Of a DNA stretch of 64,000 nucleotides, positions 27,010-35,824 are shown one piece after another. This DNA is from Cytophagales bacterium (GTDB taxonomy: Bacteria > Bacteroidota > Bacteroidia > Cytophagales > Flammeovirgaceae), in assembly GCA_025056215.1 (NCBI GenBank), contig JANWWC010000003.1:186001-250000 (forward strand), written 5' to 3'. The notes below the pieces were generated by a model. That model was not told the DNA's origin. It did not search any database and worked only from the letters and a program-made list of their open reading frames with translations. Numbering within the stretch: position 1 is the stretch's first letter; the number at the start of each line of letters is the position of its first letter. The position numbers were made by a program, and so were the translations under genes.

Positions 27010-27336
27010 ATGATAACAATAACCGAAAAAGCCAAAGCAAAGTTAATAGAACTAAGAGCAGCAGAACATAAAGGCGAAGACTATAATTTGAGAGTAGCTG
27101 TCAAAAGTGGAGGTTGTTCAGGCCTTAAATACGACTTATTGTTTGACAATCAGATAAAGCCAGAAGATCAAGTATTTGAAGATAAGAATATCAAGATTTT
27201 AGTAGATAAAAAAAGTCTGTTGTACTTGGTAGGAACAACTCTCGACTTTTCAGATGGATTAAATGGAAAAGGTTTCCAATTTGTTAATCCGAACGCTTCT
27301 CGCACTTGTGGCTGTGGCGAAAGCTTTGCAGTCTAA
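27010..27336 (+). CDS. HesB/IscA-type iron-sulfur cluster carrier
   Basis: Small carrier that delivers iron-sulfur clusters. The 108-residue protein has the three conserved cysteines: Cys36 in SGGCSGLKY, and Cys100 and Cys102 in the C-terminal TCGCGESF. This arrangement defines A-type carriers (IscA, SufA, ErpA); which one cannot be decided from the sequence. No suf or isc genes are adjacent. pabB starts 11 bases after the stop, so the two are probably transcribed together. Confidence 0.94.
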   Translation: MITITEKAKAKLIELRAAEHKGEDYNLRVAVKSGGCSGLKYDLLFDNQIKPEDQVFEDKNIKILVDKKSLLYLVGTTLDFSDGLNGKGFQFVNPNASRTCGCGESFAV

Positions 27337-27347
27337 AAAACTTTGAT

Positions 27348-28616
27348 ATGTCCATTTTTCCAGCTTCTGCCTCATGGAAGCAAAAAGCTCTCTTATGGGC
27401 AGATGCTTCTTTTCAGTATGTAATTGCTCTTCAGAATAATAGCAGCGTAAAGTATCCGTATGGAGGCTTTCCTTGGGTGTTAGCTTGCGCTAATCATGTA
27501 CCTGAAGAAGAGAGCTTAAAGGTTGTTGAAACCTATTTCAAAGCTCCTTTTTCAGAATTCCCGCTATTTGGCTTTTTAGGATACGACCTTAAAAATCAAT
27601 TAGAGCCTTTTCTCTTTAGTCATCATACTGATAAGATTGGTTTTCCAGATGCATTTTTTTTTATTCCAGAACATCTTATTTATTTCTACGATGAACAAGT
27701 AGAAATTTTTAGCAAAGAACCTTTTCAAGTTTATTCTCAGATAGAAAGTTTATTACTTCCCTTCGAGAATGCTACCACCAAAATTCGTTGGCAGTTTACT
27801 TTTTCAAAAAAAGAGTACATAGACACAGTGCATGCACTGCAAAATCATATTGAAGAAGGAGATATTTATGAAATTAATTTTTGCATTGAACAATTTGCTG
27901 AAGATATCGCACTCTCTCCTGTTCAACTTTTTGAGCGTTTACAAAAAATTTCTTACAACCCTTTCTCGGCTTTTATAAAACATCGAGAAAAATACGCATT
28001 GTGCGCTTCTCCTGAGCGTTTTCTCAAAAAAATTAACCAAGAAATCATTTCTCAACCTATCAAAGGCACCTCCAAACGAAGCCCTGACCCAAACGAAGAT
28101 GAAAGGATGCGATACACCTTGCAAAACAGCGAAAAAGAAAGATCTGAAAATATGATGATAACAGATTTGGTAAGAAATGACTTAGCCCGTATATCTCAAG
28201 TAGGGACAGTAAGAGTCGCAGAAATGTTTGGAGTATATTCTTTTCCGATGGTTCATCAACTCATTTCTACTGTAAAAGCACATCTAAAACCTAATGCAAG
28301 CTTTCTTGAAATTTTAGCTTCTACTTTTCCAATGGGAAGTATGACTGGAGCTCCTAAAATCAAGGCTATGGAACTTATTGAGCAATACGAACGTACAAAA
28401 AGAGGATTATTTTCAGGAAGCATCGGCTACATCTTGCCAAACGGCGATTTCGATTTCAATGTAGTAATTCGTACTCTTTTTTATAATAAAAATCGCCGCA
28501 TTGTATCCATTCAAGCAGGAAGTGCTATTACCTACGATGCTTCTGCCGAACAAGAATACGAAGAGTGCCACTTAAAATTGAGTACCATTTCAAAGGTTTT
28601 TTTAAATTTTAAATAG
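27348..28616 (+). CDS. pabB: Aminodeoxychorismate synthase component I
   Basis: Converts chorismate plus ammonia to aminodeoxychorismate for folate synthesis. The chorismate-binding domain occupies residues about 120-415, with the string EGDIYEINFCIEQ, the lysine-bearing PIKGTSKR motif that marks PabB rather than anthranilate synthase (which has PIAGT), the MVTDLVRND-like MITDLVRND, and the C-terminal FPMGSMTGAPKIKAMELIEQYE and GSIGYI. I chose the ATG at 27348 because codons further upstream overlap the IscA gene. The glutamine-amidotransferase partner and the lyase (pabA, pabC) are not adjacent. Confidence 0.92.
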   Translation: MSIFPASASWKQKALLWADASFQYVIALQNNSSVKYPYGGFPWVLACANHVPEEESLKVVETYFKAPFSEFPLFGFLGYDLKNQLEPFLFSHHTDKIGFPDAFFFIPEHLIYFYDEQVEIFSKEPFQVYSQIESLLLPFENATTKIRWQFTFSKKEYIDTVHALQNHIEEGDIYEINFCIEQFAEDIALSPVQLFERLQKISYNPFSAFIKHREKYALCASPERFLKKINQEIISQPIKGTSKRSPDPNEDERMRYTLQNSEKERSENMMITDLVRNDLARISQVGTVRVAEMFGVYSFPMVHQLISTVKAHLKPNASFLEILASTFPMGSMTGAPKIKAMELIEQYERTKRGLFSGSIGYILPNGDFDFNVVIRTLFYNKNRRIVSIQAGSAITYDASAEQEYEECHLKLSTISKVFLNFK

Positions 28617-28719
28617 TTTTTAACGATTTTTTTCGATAAAAATATTGGCAATGGATTTTATGCTACTATATTCGCCTCTAGTATTCTTTTAATCAGCCAT
28701 CACACTTAAAAGCAGGTAA

Positions 28720-30060
28720 ATGGAATCTTTATTGATTGTTGTTTTTGTTATTGGCTATTTGGCAATTGCTTTCGAACATCAAATCGATGTAAACAAGGCA
28801 GGAACAGCCTTATTTATTGGTTGTTTGTGTTGGCTCATCTATATTGTAAAATCTGGACTTCCGCCAGATGTCGTGGATGAAAAGCTTCTTTCTCACATTG
28901 GAGAAATTGCGCAAATTATCATTTTTTTGCTTGGAGCCATGACTATCGTAGAAATTATCGATGCACACAATGGTTTTTATTCTATCACTAAGCGAATTAC
29001 CACAAAAGATACTAATAAACTATTATGGATTTTAGGCGCGTGTACTTTTTTCCTATCAGCTATTTTAGACAACCTTACTACAACTATCGTGATGATAGCG
29101 CTAATTAAAAAGCTCATTCCTTCTCGGATTCAGCGCTTGTACTTTGCAAGCATGATAGTAATATCAGCTAATGCAGGAGGAGCGTGGTCGCCGATGGGAG
29201 ATGTTACTACCACAATGCTTTGGATTGGCGGACAAATTACTCCTCTAAATATTATCGTGAAGTTATTCATTCCGAGCTTATTGTGCGCTATAGTTCCTAT
29301 TTTAATCATCAGTTTCATTTTAAAAATCGAAACGCCCGATCACAAGGAGGAAGATGAGTATGCTTACCAGGGTGAAAATTCTAATAGTAGTCACTCGCAC
29401 AGTAGCCACCATTCTATCGAAGTAGAACGCTCTCAAAGTCGTTCTGTCCTAGTAGGAGGATTGTTAGCGCTTATACTCGTTCCTGTTTTCAAAACAATCA
29501 CTCATTTGCCTCCTTTCGTAGGTGTGATGATGAACTTAGGTGTGCTTTGGATTTTTGTTGAAATCATTCATCGCAAAGATAAGAGTGAAATCAAGCGAAG
29601 TTTATCAGTGCTTAATGTAATTCGACGCGTAGATGTGCCCAGTGTGTTGTTCTTTCTGGGTATTTTAATGGCTGTCTCTTGCTTACAAGATGCTGGTATT
29701 CTCAAGAAACTCGCAAACGCTTTAGACGATATTGTAGGAAATATTGATATGATTGGCATCATCATGGGAATACTGTCCGCTATCATTGATAATGTCCCTT
29801 TAGTAGCCGCCGCTATGGCAATGTATGATTTAAATACCTTTCCTACTGACCATAATTTCTGGGAACTTCTAGCTTATTGCGCTGGAACAGGAGGAAGTGC
29901 TCTCATTATTGGCTCAGCGGCAGGCGTTGCTGCTATGGGCTTGGAGCACATCGAATTCATGTGGTACCTTCGAAAAGTGAGTTGGATTGCACTTATCGGA
30001 TATTTTGCAGGTATTTTCTATTTTCTCGTTGTTCAGGAGCATATGTTCGGCTTGTTCTGA
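28720..30060 (+). CDS. nhaD: NhaD-type sodium:proton antiporter
   Basis: Inner-membrane antiporter exchanging sodium or lithium for protons, helping pH and salt balance. Seen: about 11-13 membrane helices, the LDNLTTTIVMIAL string (about residue 115), the GGAWSPMGDVTTTMLW string (about residue 153), and the later IDNVPLVAAAMAMY, CAGTGGSALIIGSAAGVAAMG strings, all typical of the ion transporter superfamily NhaD branch. A His/Ser-rich cytoplasmic loop (about residues 213-236, with repeated His and Ser) is unusual. The next gene begins two bases after the stop. Confidence 0.93.
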   Translation: MESLLIVVFVIGYLAIAFEHQIDVNKAGTALFIGCLCWLIYIVKSGLPPDVVDEKLLSHIGEIAQIIIFLLGAMTIVEIIDAHNGFYSITKRITTKDTNKLLWILGACTFFLSAILDNLTTTIVMIALIKKLIPSRIQRLYFASMIVISANAGGAWSPMGDVTTTMLWIGGQITPLNIIVKLFIPSLLCAIVPILIISFILKIETPDHKEEDEYAYQGENSNSSHSHSSHHSIEVERSQSRSVLVGGLLALILVPVFKTITHLPPFVGVMMNLGVLWIFVEIIHRKDKSEIKRSLSVLNVIRRVDVPSVLFFLGILMAVSCLQDAGILKKLANALDDIVGNIDMIGIIMGILSAIIDNVPLVAAAMAMYDLNTFPTDHNFWELLAYCAGTGGSALIIGSAAGVAAMGLEHIEFMWYLRKVSWIALIGYFAGIFYFLVVQEHMFGLF

Positions 30061-30062
30061 CC

Positions 30063-31091
30063 ATGATTGTTGAATACATTAAAGATGCTCTGATAGAAAA
30101 TGGACGTGTTGTAGTACCTGCGTTAGGTACTTTTAAAACAGAATTTCAGCCTGCTCAACTCAGAAATAACGGCAGTCTTCTATTACCTCCTAATGCAAAA
30201 GTAATCTTTACGGACAATATATTTAGCTCAGACTTTGATTCGCTAGGAGATTATATTCATAGCATAGAAAAAAAACGAAATCGCTTAGACATAGAGGAGG
30301 ATATTCAAAATTTCGTAAAAGAAATTCAAGTGCGTCTGCGCGAAAAAGAACAATTTACGATTCCAGACTTCGGCACATTTTCCGTAAACAAAAATGGCAA
30401 GCTTTCTTTTGAGCCTCAAGAAGATACTATCTTTTGGGCAGAAAGTTTTGGATTGCCTAAAATAACTACAGTTCCTCTTTTTCCTATTTCCGACGAAGAG
30501 GAAGAAAACGGAAAAGTTATCATTACAACTGCTCCTATTCAACGCGATGAGAAAAAAATAATTTTATGGATTCTATTCGTTCCCTTTGCAGTTCTTTTAT
30601 TTTTCGGACTATACTTATTATACGATAAAGACGCTTATCAAAAAGTTAAATTGCTCATTCAAGGAGATATTCAGACTATTGAACCTTTGACTCCTCAAGA
30701 GAACTTACCTCCTTTGCCAGAAACATCGTCGGAAGAAAAAGATTTGAATGAATCAATATCCTCCTCCTTTCAAGAAAAAAATGTTTTAGAACCTTCTGAC
30801 ATTCTCAAAGAAAATACGATAGATACTCTAACCAACCGTTCTACAATTACACAGAATTCTTCTTTACCTTCTAACAAAAGATTTTACATCATTGTAGGAA
30901 GTTATACGAGCCTTGCGAAAGCGCGTTCTGCATTAGTAGAATTTCAAAAAAAAGGATATGCTAATGCTCAAATTCTTCAGTCCGATAAAATTAGAATTTC
31001 TTTAGCAGATTATGCCACCAAAACAGAAGCAGAACAAAATCTTCCTATTTACAAAAAAGAAGTGCCAGGCGCATGGATTTTAAATTATTAG
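30063..31091 (+). CDS. HU-like domain plus SPOR domain single-pass membrane protein
   Basis: A 342-residue protein. Residues about 1-125 hold two short repeats of a DNA-binding-HU-like fold (each with a VVPALGTF or TIPDFGTF segment), as in the CCDC81-like family of Bacteroidota. One membrane helix spans residues 166-187, then a Ser/Glu/Pro-rich linker to about 270, and a C-terminal SPOR domain (about 271-342) that binds denuded septal peptidoglycan. The HU-like part is therefore cytoplasmic and the SPOR part periplasmic. I chose the ATG at 30063, two bases after nhaD. A role in division or septal organisation is inferred from the SPOR domain. Confidence 0.88.
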   Translation: MIVEYIKDALIENGRVVVPALGTFKTEFQPAQLRNNGSLLLPPNAKVIFTDNIFSSDFDSLGDYIHSIEKKRNRLDIEEDIQNFVKEIQVRLREKEQFTIPDFGTFSVNKNGKLSFEPQEDTIFWAESFGLPKITTVPLFPISDEEEENGKVIITTAPIQRDEKKIILWILFVPFAVLLFFGLYLLYDKDAYQKVKLLIQGDIQTIEPLTPQENLPPLPETSSEEKDLNESISSSFQEKNVLEPSDILKENTIDTLTNRSTITQNSSLPSNKRFYIIVGSYTSLAKARSALVEFQKKGYANAQILQSDKIRISLADYATKTEAEQNLPIYKKEVPGAWILNY

Positions 31092-31130
31092 CTTTAATAT
31101 TACGTAGCAAAATTTAAATGAATTTCAAGT

Positions 31131-31847
31131 ATGTTATACTTACTTTGTTTTGCCTACATTTTTCTTCAAACCAATCCATCTGAGGAGGAAATTGTAGAAG
31201 GCTTGGCAAGTCCTAAAGTACAAGAATCTATTAATATTATAGATTTATACTTGCAAGGAGGTTGGTTTATGCATGGATTGTTAGCGATGTTGATTATTGC
31301 AGTTTACGTATTCGTAGAACGCTATCGCTATATCACCCGTGCACGAAAAGTACCTACAGAAATGCTTGATAAAGTAAAAATGGCAGTAGAAGCTGGAGAC
31401 ATTAATCGCGCACTCTTAGTGTGTGAAGAATCTCAAACCCCTATGGGACGAATCCTCATTAAAGGAATTCAACATCTCACTCAAGATCGCGAATCTGTAG
31501 AAAAGGCTATCGAAAATGCAGGAAAACTCGAAGTATTCCGATTAGAAAAAAATATGTCTACGCTAGCTACTATTTCAGGTGCAGGACCTATGCTTGGCTT
31601 CTTAGGAACCGTTACAGGGATGATTAGCGCTTTTATGTCCATCGCTCAACAGGAAGGCGCTGTAAGTCCTAAAATGCTCTCAGGAGGAATTTATGAAGCT
31701 ATGCTTACCACTGTAGGAGGGCTCATCGTAGGGATTATTGCCTACATTAGTTACAACTATCTCACTCGGCTCATTAGCGAAGTAGTGTACTATATGGAAC
31801 TTTCAGCTATAGAATTTCTAGATTTCATTTATAAACCTCTTAAATAA
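31131..31847 (+). CDS. exbB: MotA/TolQ/ExbB proton channel family protein
   Basis: Inner-membrane proton channel subunit working with an ExbD/TolR partner. The 238-residue length is normal. Seen: an N-terminal hydrophobic stretch, a first helix around residues 44-62, a cytoplasmic region with a repeated Ala-Gly-Asp-Ile-Asn-Arg segment, and a C-terminal double-helix part with SGAGPMLGFLGTVTGMISAF and TTVGGLIVGIIAYISYNYL, the conserved core of the family. exbD follows six bases later. Whether it energises TonB transport, gliding or another process is not shown because no TonB gene follows. Confidence 0.93.
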   Translation: MLYLLCFAYIFLQTNPSEEEIVEGLASPKVQESINIIDLYLQGGWFMHGLLAMLIIAVYVFVERYRYITRARKVPTEMLDKVKMAVEAGDINRALLVCEESQTPMGRILIKGIQHLTQDRESVEKAIENAGKLEVFRLEKNMSTLATISGAGPMLGFLGTVTGMISAFMSIAQQEGAVSPKMLSGGIYEAMLTTVGGLIVGIIAYISYNYLTRLISEVVYYMELSAIEFLDFIYKPLK

Positions 31848-31852
31848 AAACT

Positions 31853-32245
31853 ATGGACTTAGGTGCTAAACACAAACCAGATCCTAATTTTAATATGTCA
31901 TCGATGACAGATATGATTTTTTTGCTATTAGTCTTCTTTATGCTTACTTCTAATTTCGTAACACCATCAGGACTAAAGATCAACTTGCCTACAAGTCGTG
32001 CATCGGGTAAAGTGATGCCCAAAATCAATGTGGGTCTTACTAAAGACTTGCATTATTATATCAATGAGGTAAAAATTCCTTATAACTTGTTAGAAGAAGA
32101 ACTTGCTGATGCTCTCAAAGTTTCGCCAGATAAAACGGTAGTACTTTCTATTGACGAAAGTGTTCCTACCAAATACACGATAGACTTAGGAGGAATTTGC
32201 GCAAAATTAGGTGCTAAAACTGTTGTTTCTGTAAAACCTAATTAA
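31853..32245 (+). CDS. exbD: ExbD/TolR-family biopolymer transport protein
   Basis: Single-pass partner of the proton channel. The 130-residue protein has a short cytoplasmic start, one membrane helix with the essential acidic residue (Asp20 in the string MSSMTDMIFLLLVFF), and a small periplasmic domain with the segment VVLSIDESVPTKY. It is directly downstream of exbB and 21 bases upstream of an unusual membrane protein gene, so all three are probably co-transcribed. Only one ExbD is present, whereas many Bacteroidota have two in a row followed by TonB. Confidence 0.92.
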   Translation: MDLGAKHKPDPNFNMSSMTDMIFLLLVFFMLTSNFVTPSGLKINLPTSRASGKVMPKINVGLTKDLHYYINEVKIPYNLLEEELADALKVSPDKTVVLSIDESVPTKYTIDLGGICAKLGAKTVVSVKPN

Positions 32246-32266
32246 CTTCAATTTTTTCACTTAAAT

Positions 32267-33454
32267 ATGCATAACATATGGCGCAAAAAATTGAGCTTTT
32301 TTACAGATGAGAACACTACTAAAACAGCATTAGCTATCTTAACCATAGGCGTGTTGCTCGCTATCATACTGCCTGTCGTATTACCTCACTTACACCCATG
32401 GGGATTGGCTAGTCCTAATGAAATTGGTGATGCAATAGGAGGCATTACCAACCCCATCATAGGGCTCATAGGAGTTGTACTTACTTTTTTAGCTTTTTAC
32501 GTACAATACAAAGCAAACGAACGCCAGGTGAGTGATTTAGCTAACCAAAAAAAGCGAATGGAATACCAATATCTACAAGAATCTTTGAACGCTATCAAAA
32601 ATGAAATTCGTTCATTAAGCTATACTAAAAACAACGTTACTTATCAATATTCGGAGGCTATCTGGTATTTTATGCTCGATGCTCTCAATAATCAGGACCA
32701 ACAACAAAGCCAAGACACTTTAGAACCTTTATATTTCCAAATGGCTTATGTGCTAACTCTTTTTGAGCCGCTTATTCACGAAATTAATGCGTCAAACCTA
32801 AGCAAAAAAGAAAAATATCAACTCTTCTCTAATATGGAAGGACTTTTTACGGCGTCTTTAGGTTTTATCTTGCGCGTAAACGATATCGCTGCTAAGCAAA
32901 AAAGAGATAGAAATTTTCACCGGTATGTTCGAAGGTATATTATTATTCCAGCTAAAAAAATCAAAATCGACCTCAAAGAAGTTTTAGAACTTCATAAAGA
33001 ATCCGAAAAAGATATTTTTACTCAACAAGTTCAAAAAATCAAAGGGCATCAGTACATCAAAAGTGCAAGATATATAAACGGACGCGGTATTATTAGTTTC
33101 TTTGAAAGTTATGAAGAATATATAGAAAGCAACCCTCATGCCCCCGTCAGCAAAGAAGCCTACGAACGATATTTTTCAAAAGAAGAACAAATTGATAAAA
33201 TGCTTGTCAACGAGCCTATTCGGCTACTTGCTCGGATGGATTTTTTAGATAGAATCACAATGACTATCAACTTTGAAGGCAAAAAATACACCATAGACGT
33301 AGATCGCGAAGAAGCAGAAGAGTTTTTAGGAATGGATCTAGCAGAATTAAAAGTGGATAAAAACATGTGGCGCGACGAATTCGTTGGGAAGTATGTATAT
33401 GATAAGCAAGCGCGTACTGCTTTTATTGAGAAATTTGGTAAGTTTTTTTCTTAA
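32267..33454 (+). CDS. Two-helix membrane protein resembling putative phage abortive-infection proteins
   Basis: A 395-residue protein with two membrane helices near the N-terminus (about residues 21-41 and 61-78) and a large cytoplasmic, mostly helical domain. The second helix carries the pattern IGDAIGGITNPIIGLIG followed by FLAFYVQ, which is the signature of a family annotated as putative phage abortive infection proteins. A coiled-coil segment follows it. No nuclease or other catalytic motif is visible, and antiviral activity is only a family label. The C-terminal 70 residues are acidic/basic mixed. It is the third gene of the exbB-exbD run. Confidence 0.6.
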   Translation: MHNIWRKKLSFFTDENTTKTALAILTIGVLLAIILPVVLPHLHPWGLASPNEIGDAIGGITNPIIGLIGVVLTFLAFYVQYKANERQVSDLANQKKRMEYQYLQESLNAIKNEIRSLSYTKNNVTYQYSEAIWYFMLDALNNQDQQQSQDTLEPLYFQMAYVLTLFEPLIHEINASNLSKKEKYQLFSNMEGLFTASLGFILRVNDIAAKQKRDRNFHRYVRRYIIIPAKKIKIDLKEVLELHKESEKDIFTQQVQKIKGHQYIKSARYINGRGIISFFESYEEYIESNPHAPVSKEAYERYFSKEEQIDKMLVNEPIRLLARMDFLDRITMTINFEGKKYTIDVDREEAEEFLGMDLAELKVDKNMWRDEFVGKYVYDKQARTAFIEKFGKFFS

Positions 33455-33498
33455 AACGAAATTTTTAAATTCAATATTTTTTATTTGCGCGAAAAACC

Positions 33499-33506
33499 TA
33501 CCTTTG
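33499..33506 (+). promoter_or_regulatory. -7 promoter element upstream of fabH
   Basis: TACCTTTG matches the TAnnTTTG consensus, 42 bases before the fabH ATG. A TTTG occurs only 11 bases upstream, too close to be the partner, so only the -7 part is called. Confidence 0.5.
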
Positions 33507-33548
33507 CGTCGTTGTTTGAAAATATTCGTTAATTAATTTATAACCATA

Positions 33549-34547
33549 ATGACACACAAAATCACTGCAGCCATTACCGCCGTTCATGGATACGTACCTG
33601 ATTACATCCTTACTAACCAAGAACTGGAAAAAATGGTAGACACTTCCGACCAATGGATTACAGAGCGAACTGGCATCAAAGAAAGAAGAATTCTCAAGGG
33701 CGAAAATAAAGGAACTTCTTTTATGGCAGCAGAAGCAGTAAAGGGATTATTAGAAAAATCAGGAACAAATCCTTTAGAAATTGATGCTATTATTTGTGCC
33801 ACTGTAACGCCCGATATGTTATTTCCATGCACAGCTAACTTAGTAGCCGACATGGTAGGTGCTAAAAATGCGATGAGCTTTGATATGTTAGCAGCTTGCT
33901 CGGGATTTATCTACGCTCTAGAAACTGGCGCTAGTTATATTCAATTAGGGAGATACAAAAAAGTGGTAGTCATTGGTGCTGATAAAATGTCTTCTATCGT
34001 AAACTACAAAGATAGAACGAGTTGCATTTTATTTGGCGACGGAGCAGGTGCTGTGCTGCTCGAACCTAATACTGAAGGATTAGGAGTGATAGACGCTATT
34101 CTTAAATCTGACGGGTCAGGAAAAGATTTGTTATACATCAAAGCAGGGGGATCTGCTTGCCCCATTACTGAAGAAAATGTGAATTCTCCTGATAGGTATT
34201 TTTTTCAAGATGGCAAAGCAGTTTTTAAATATGCAGTTACTCGCATGGCAGATGTAGCTGAAGAAATGATGAAGCGTCACCACCTTGTAGGAGAAGATAT
34301 TGCTTATTTAGTACCTCACCAAGCTAATAAGCGCATTATTGACGCTACTGCTGAACGCATGGGGATTGGACCCGAAAAAGTAACAATGAATATCGAACGT
34401 TATGGCAACACCACAGGAGCGACAATCCCTCTATGTTTATGGGATTATGAAAAGAAATTTAAAAAGGGCGATAATCTCATTCTTGCCGCATTTGGAGGGG
34501 GGTTTACTTGGGGTGCAGTTTATCTAAAATGGGCTTATAATAGCTAA
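33549..34547 (+). CDS. fabH: 3-oxoacyl-ACP synthase III
   Basis: Starts fatty-acid chains by condensing acetyl-CoA or a branched acyl-CoA with malonyl-ACP. Seen: the catalytic Cys117 in LAACSGF, the His in VPHQANKRI and the Asn in YGNTTGAT, completing the Cys-His-Asn triad, with the thiolase fold length of 332 residues. No plsX or rpmF gene is adjacent, unlike the common arrangement. It has its own promoter and converges with dnaN. Confidence 0.96.
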   Translation: MTHKITAAITAVHGYVPDYILTNQELEKMVDTSDQWITERTGIKERRILKGENKGTSFMAAEAVKGLLEKSGTNPLEIDAIICATVTPDMLFPCTANLVADMVGAKNAMSFDMLAACSGFIYALETGASYIQLGRYKKVVVIGADKMSSIVNYKDRTSCILFGDGAGAVLLEPNTEGLGVIDAILKSDGSGKDLLYIKAGGSACPITEENVNSPDRYFFQDGKAVFKYAVTRMADVAEEMMKRHHLVGEDIAYLVPHQANKRIIDATAERMGIGPEKVTMNIERYGNTTGATIPLCLWDYEKKFKKGDNLILAAFGGGFTWGAVYLKWAYNS

Positions 34548-34593
34548 TTTATTCAGAAATCAATATTGAAGTTAAAATACCTCTAAAATTGAG

Positions 34594-35712
34594 TTAAGCA
34601 TAATTATGCAACATAATCGGCATAATAAGCATCAAAACATCGTCTTCACTTTTAGAGGGCACTACGATTCCTGCTCGGCTCGGTTCTGAGAGTCGAAATG
34701 TTACACTTGTAGAATGCAAATTATTAAGCATTTCAAGTAAAAATTTGGCATTGAAACCTATTTCGATTTCTGGTCCGTCGTGTTCGCAAAACAAGCGCTC
34801 TATTGCTTCATTCGAAAAGTCTAAGTCTTCTGCGGAAACTTGCATTTCGTTTCCACTAATCTTAAATCGAACCTGATTAGTGGTTTTATTCGCATAAATA
34901 TTCAATCGTTTCAGGCAACCGATAAGCTCTTGCCTGTCAATAGTAATTAAATTATTATTTTTGAGAGGAATCACATTTTCATAATCAGGGAAACGTTCGT
35001 CAATGAGTCGGCATATCATTTTGTAGTTGCCAAAAGAAAACATCGCATTAGAAGCATTAAATTCCATTACTAACACAACGTTTTCGGAAGGAAGTGCGTT
35101 TCTGAGAATCTGCATCGCTTTGCGATGTACAATAAAAGAGGCTTCTACATCTTGGCTAATTCCTTCATAGCGATAACGAATCAAGCGATGACTATCAGAG
35201 GAAACAAAATTTGCTATTCCTTTTTGAAATTTAAATAAAATTCCATTTAAAGCAGGTTTCATTTCGTCTGTACTAGTAGCAAAAAGAGTATAGTTAATTG
35301 CTAATGAAATAAGTTGTGTAGAAACTTCTAAAGACTCTGCTTTATGCAACTCTGGTACTTTTGGAAAGTCAGACGCATTTTCACAAGCAATCTTATAGCG
35401 TCCATTATCAGAAACAATTTCAAGGCTATATGTATTAAAATCTATATGAAACGTAACAGGCTGCTCTGGAAGGTTCTTCAACGTATCAGTAAGCATTTTT
35501 GCAGGGATACAAATACTTCCTTCACCATCGGCGTTAACCGCAAGTTGGGTAATAACCGTGGTTTGCAAATCGGAAGCTGTCACACTTAGCAAGCCATTGC
35601 GTATATCGAAAAGAAAATTTTCTAAAATAGGTACTAAAGGATTACTAGGAATTACTCCTTGGACTGAGCCCAAATGTTTTAACAACGTATTTGTATTTAC
35701 CAAAAATTTCAT
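34594..35712 (-). CDS. dnaN: DNA polymerase III beta subunit (sliding clamp)
   Basis: Ring-shaped clamp that tethers the replicative polymerase to DNA. I chose the ATG at 35712, giving 372 residues and the typical start MKFLVNTNTLLKHL; an open frame extends 29 codons upstream but those residues do not look like the clamp. Three clamp domains follow, with the segments ASDLQTTV, LNGILFKF, SSDSHRL and the C-terminal MLIMPIML. It is not next to dnaA or other replication genes, so this is not evidence of an origin here. Confidence 0.95.
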   Translation of the reverse strand: MKFLVNTNTLLKHLGSVQGVIPSNPLVPILENFLFDIRNGLLSVTASDLQTTVITQLAVNADGEGSICIPAKMLTDTLKNLPEQPVTFHIDFNTYSLEIVSDNGRYKIACENASDFPKVPELHKAESLEVSTQLISLAINYTLFATSTDEMKPALNGILFKFQKGIANFVSSDSHRLIRYRYEGISQDVEASFIVHRKAMQILRNALPSENVVLVMEFNASNAMFSFGNYKMICRLIDERFPDYENVIPLKNNNLITIDRQELIGCLKRLNIYANKTTNQVRFKISGNEMQVSAEDLDFSNEAIERLFCEHDGPEIEIGFNAKFLLEMLNNLHSTSVTFRLSEPSRAGIVVPSKSEDDVLMLIMPIMLHNYA

Positions 35713-35824
35713 ATTAACCGTGAGATTTTCTGCCCAATCTGATTTTTTTCCAAAATAAGCGCAATTGTTTGTATTGTACAAAAATAAATGAAGGTACAAA
35801 ATAAAATTCTTAAAAGAAATAAAA

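Noticed and set aside
31131-33454. Calling the exbB-exbD cluster a Zorya defence system
   Set aside because: The channel subunits have normal ExbB/ExbD length with no long tail or peptidoglycan-binding domain, and no ZorC/D-like gene is present.
33484-33506. TTTG plus TAnnTTTG upstream of fabH as a full promoter
   Set aside because: The spacer is only 11 bases instead of about 19, so only the -7 box is kept.
34594-35712. dnaN as a sign of the replication origin
   Set aside because: No dnaA, DnaA-box cluster or other origin genes were found nearby; the gene is simply solitary here.
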